6,608 nt of DNA from Flavobacteriaceae bacterium (GTDB lineage: Bacteria > Bacteroidota > Bacteroidia > Flavobacteriales > Flavobacteriaceae). Shown piece after piece: positions 5,681 through 6,608 of the stretch; positions within the stretch are counted from its first letter, which is position 1; every line of letters begins with the position of its first letter. Where the stretch lies: positions 1-6,608 of the forward strand of contig CANHNG010000101.1 of the NCBI GenBank assembly GCA_947461915.1. The letters are read 5' to 3'. The notes beneath the pieces were generated by a model that searched no databases, was not told where the DNA came from, and worked only from the letters and a program-made list of their open reading frames with translations. Made by a program: the position numbers and the translations under genes.

Positions 5681-6608
5681 ATGAAAAAAAGCTATTCTTC
5701 CTTTTTATCCATACTATTTATCCTCGGAATCCTTGGATTTGTTTTCGCCACCATGATGCCGCAAGGAACAACCGACGATGAAGTTCCACTTTCTGAGTTT
5801 TCAACCAAAAGAGCACTGGAACAAGTCAAGAACATTTCTCAAAAACCGCATTTCGTAGGTTCAGAAAATCATGAGGTGGTGGCCCATTATTTGGTAAAAG
5901 AATTGCAGAATCTGGGTTTGGAAACTTCCGTTCAAGAAGGTTTTGCTTTTTCGGATTGGGGAACTTTGACCAAATGCAAAAATATTTTGGCTCGAATAAA
6001 AGGCAGCAACAGCGACAAAGCTTTGCTTTTACTTTCTCATTATGATAGCGCGCCACATTCTTTTTCTCACGGTGCCAGTGATGCAGGTTCTGGCGTAGCG
6101 ACAATCTTGGAAAGTGTTCGTGTTTTTGTGTACAATAAAACAGCCCACAAAAACGACATTATTATTCTGTTTTCGGATGCCGAAGAGTTGGGATTGAATG
6201 GCGCGGCGCTTTTCGTCACCGAACACAAATGGGCAAAGGAAATTGGTTTGGTGCTGAATTTTGAAGCACGAGGAAGTTCTGGCCCCAGTTATATGTTGAT
6301 GGAAACCAATACTGGAAATGCCGGATTGGTCAAAGAATTCGCGGAAGCAAATCCAAAATTTCCAGTTTCCAATTCGCTAATGTACAGCATTTACAAAATG
6401 TTGCCCAACGATACTGATTTGACAGTTTTTAGAAAAAACGGCAATATTCAAGGCTACAATTTTGCCTTTATAGATGGGCATTACAATTACCACACGGCTC
6501 AGGATGACATCAATCATTTGGACAAAAATACCTTGGCGCATCAAGGAGAATATTTGATGCCGCTGTTGCATTATTTTTCGGATGCTAATTTAAACTCAAC
6601 TCAATCCC
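5681..6608 (+). CDS. Membrane-anchored M28-family zinc metallopeptidase, partial (3' end beyond window)
   Basis: The first 309 codons of an M28 (aminopeptidase Y/PSMA-type) peptidase are visible. A short basic N-terminus (MKKS) and a hydrophobic segment at about 6-26 form a signal anchor, so the catalytic domain should face the periplasm. Candidate di-zinc ligands are all present: His120 in SHYDS, Asp134 in SDAGSG, Glu169 in DAEELG (with catalytic Glu168), Glu195 in NFEARG and His271 in YHTAQDD. NDTDLTVFR at 243-251 is also characteristic. The combination of Glu at the fourth ligand, the NDTD block and YHT matches the ERMP1/Pff1-like branch as I recall it. Bacterial members of that branch are typically 700-800 residues with a C-terminal multi-span membrane region, which would lie outside this window. 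It probably trims peptides or amino acids at the cell envelope. It follows the zinc-ribbon gene by 17 bp with no evident Shine-Dalgarno sequence. Confidence 0.9.
   Translation, partial: MKKSYSSFLSILFILGILGFVFATMMPQGTTDDEVPLSEFSTKRALEQVKNISQKPHFVGSENHEVVAHYLVKELQNLGLETSVQEGFAFSDWGTLTKCKNILARIKGSNSDKALLLLSHYDSAPHSFSHGASDAGSGVATILESVRVFVYNKTAHKNDIIILFSDAEELGLNGAALFVTEHKWAKEIGLVLNFEARGSSGPSYMLMETNTGNAGLVKEFAEANPKFPVSNSLMYSIYKMLPNDTDLTVFRKNGNIQGYNFAFIDGHYNYHTAQDDINHLDKNTLAHQGEYLMPLLHYFSDANLNSTQS

Noticed and set aside
5545..5781. Plus-strand open frame bridging the zinc-ribbon and M28 genes
   Set aside because: It is out of frame with both well-supported genes and passes through the M28 signal anchor. 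There is no recognisable product and no sign of a programmed frameshift.
6029..6226. Minus-strand open frames within the M28 gene (also 5826-6104 and 6377-6571)
   Set aside because: The sense strand carries the conserved M28 metal-ligand motifs through all of these stretches. The antisense products are not recognisable.
1..6608. Search by eye for CRISPR arrays, tRNA or rRNA genes, transposases, toxin-antitoxin pairs, phage or defence genes
   Set aside because: None seen. The window is densely filled with housekeeping or common chromosomal genes, and intergenic gaps are all under 260 bp.

Overview
The window looks like ordinary chromosome from a member of the Bacteroidota, most likely a Flavobacterium or close relative. 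The base composition is AT-rich, ribosome binding sites are weak or absent, and promoters carry the Bacteroidota -7 element TAnnTTTG rather than an Enterobacteria-type -10. Protein sequences (SerS, the zinc-containing MetG, the YfiT-like enzyme, the M28 peptidase) also read as flavobacterial. The taxonomic call rests on family recognition from memory, not on a search.

Layout, left to right. (1) 1-1114, minus strand: most of serS, truncated by the window edge at its C-terminal end. (2) 1115-1365: divergent intergenic region with a -7 element for serS and one for metG. Between them lie a perfect 18-bp hairpin and a stretch resembling the dispersed GTCATTGCGAGGAACG-type repeat. (3) 1366-4122, plus strand: metG and, 9 bp downstream, a HAD-superfamily hydrolase, probably one transcript. 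It ends at a small hairpin over the stop codon and then a strong bidirectional terminator. (4) 4224-4556, minus strand: a short single-stranded DNA-binding protein without the usual acidic C-terminal tail, convergent with the HAD gene. (5) 4557-4745: divergent control region. It holds a hairpin at the predicted 5' end of the ssb transcript and a very good plus-strand promoter overlapped by three TTGTAA repeats spaced exactly 10 bp. (6) 4746-6608, plus strand: a tightly spaced three-gene run (YfiT/DinB-fold metal-dependent hydrolase, small zinc-ribbon protein, membrane-anchored M28 peptidase cut off by the window end).

The left half is translation housekeeping: two aminoacyl-tRNA synthetases transcribed divergently. 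The right half is a putative operon of three metal-binding proteins whose joint role is unknown. I see no mobile element genes, phage genes, CRISPR array, tRNA or rRNA. I found no convincing new multi-gene system. The most interesting signals are non-coding: the phased repeats at the yfiT-like promoter and the two palindromic or dispersed-repeat elements between serS and metG.
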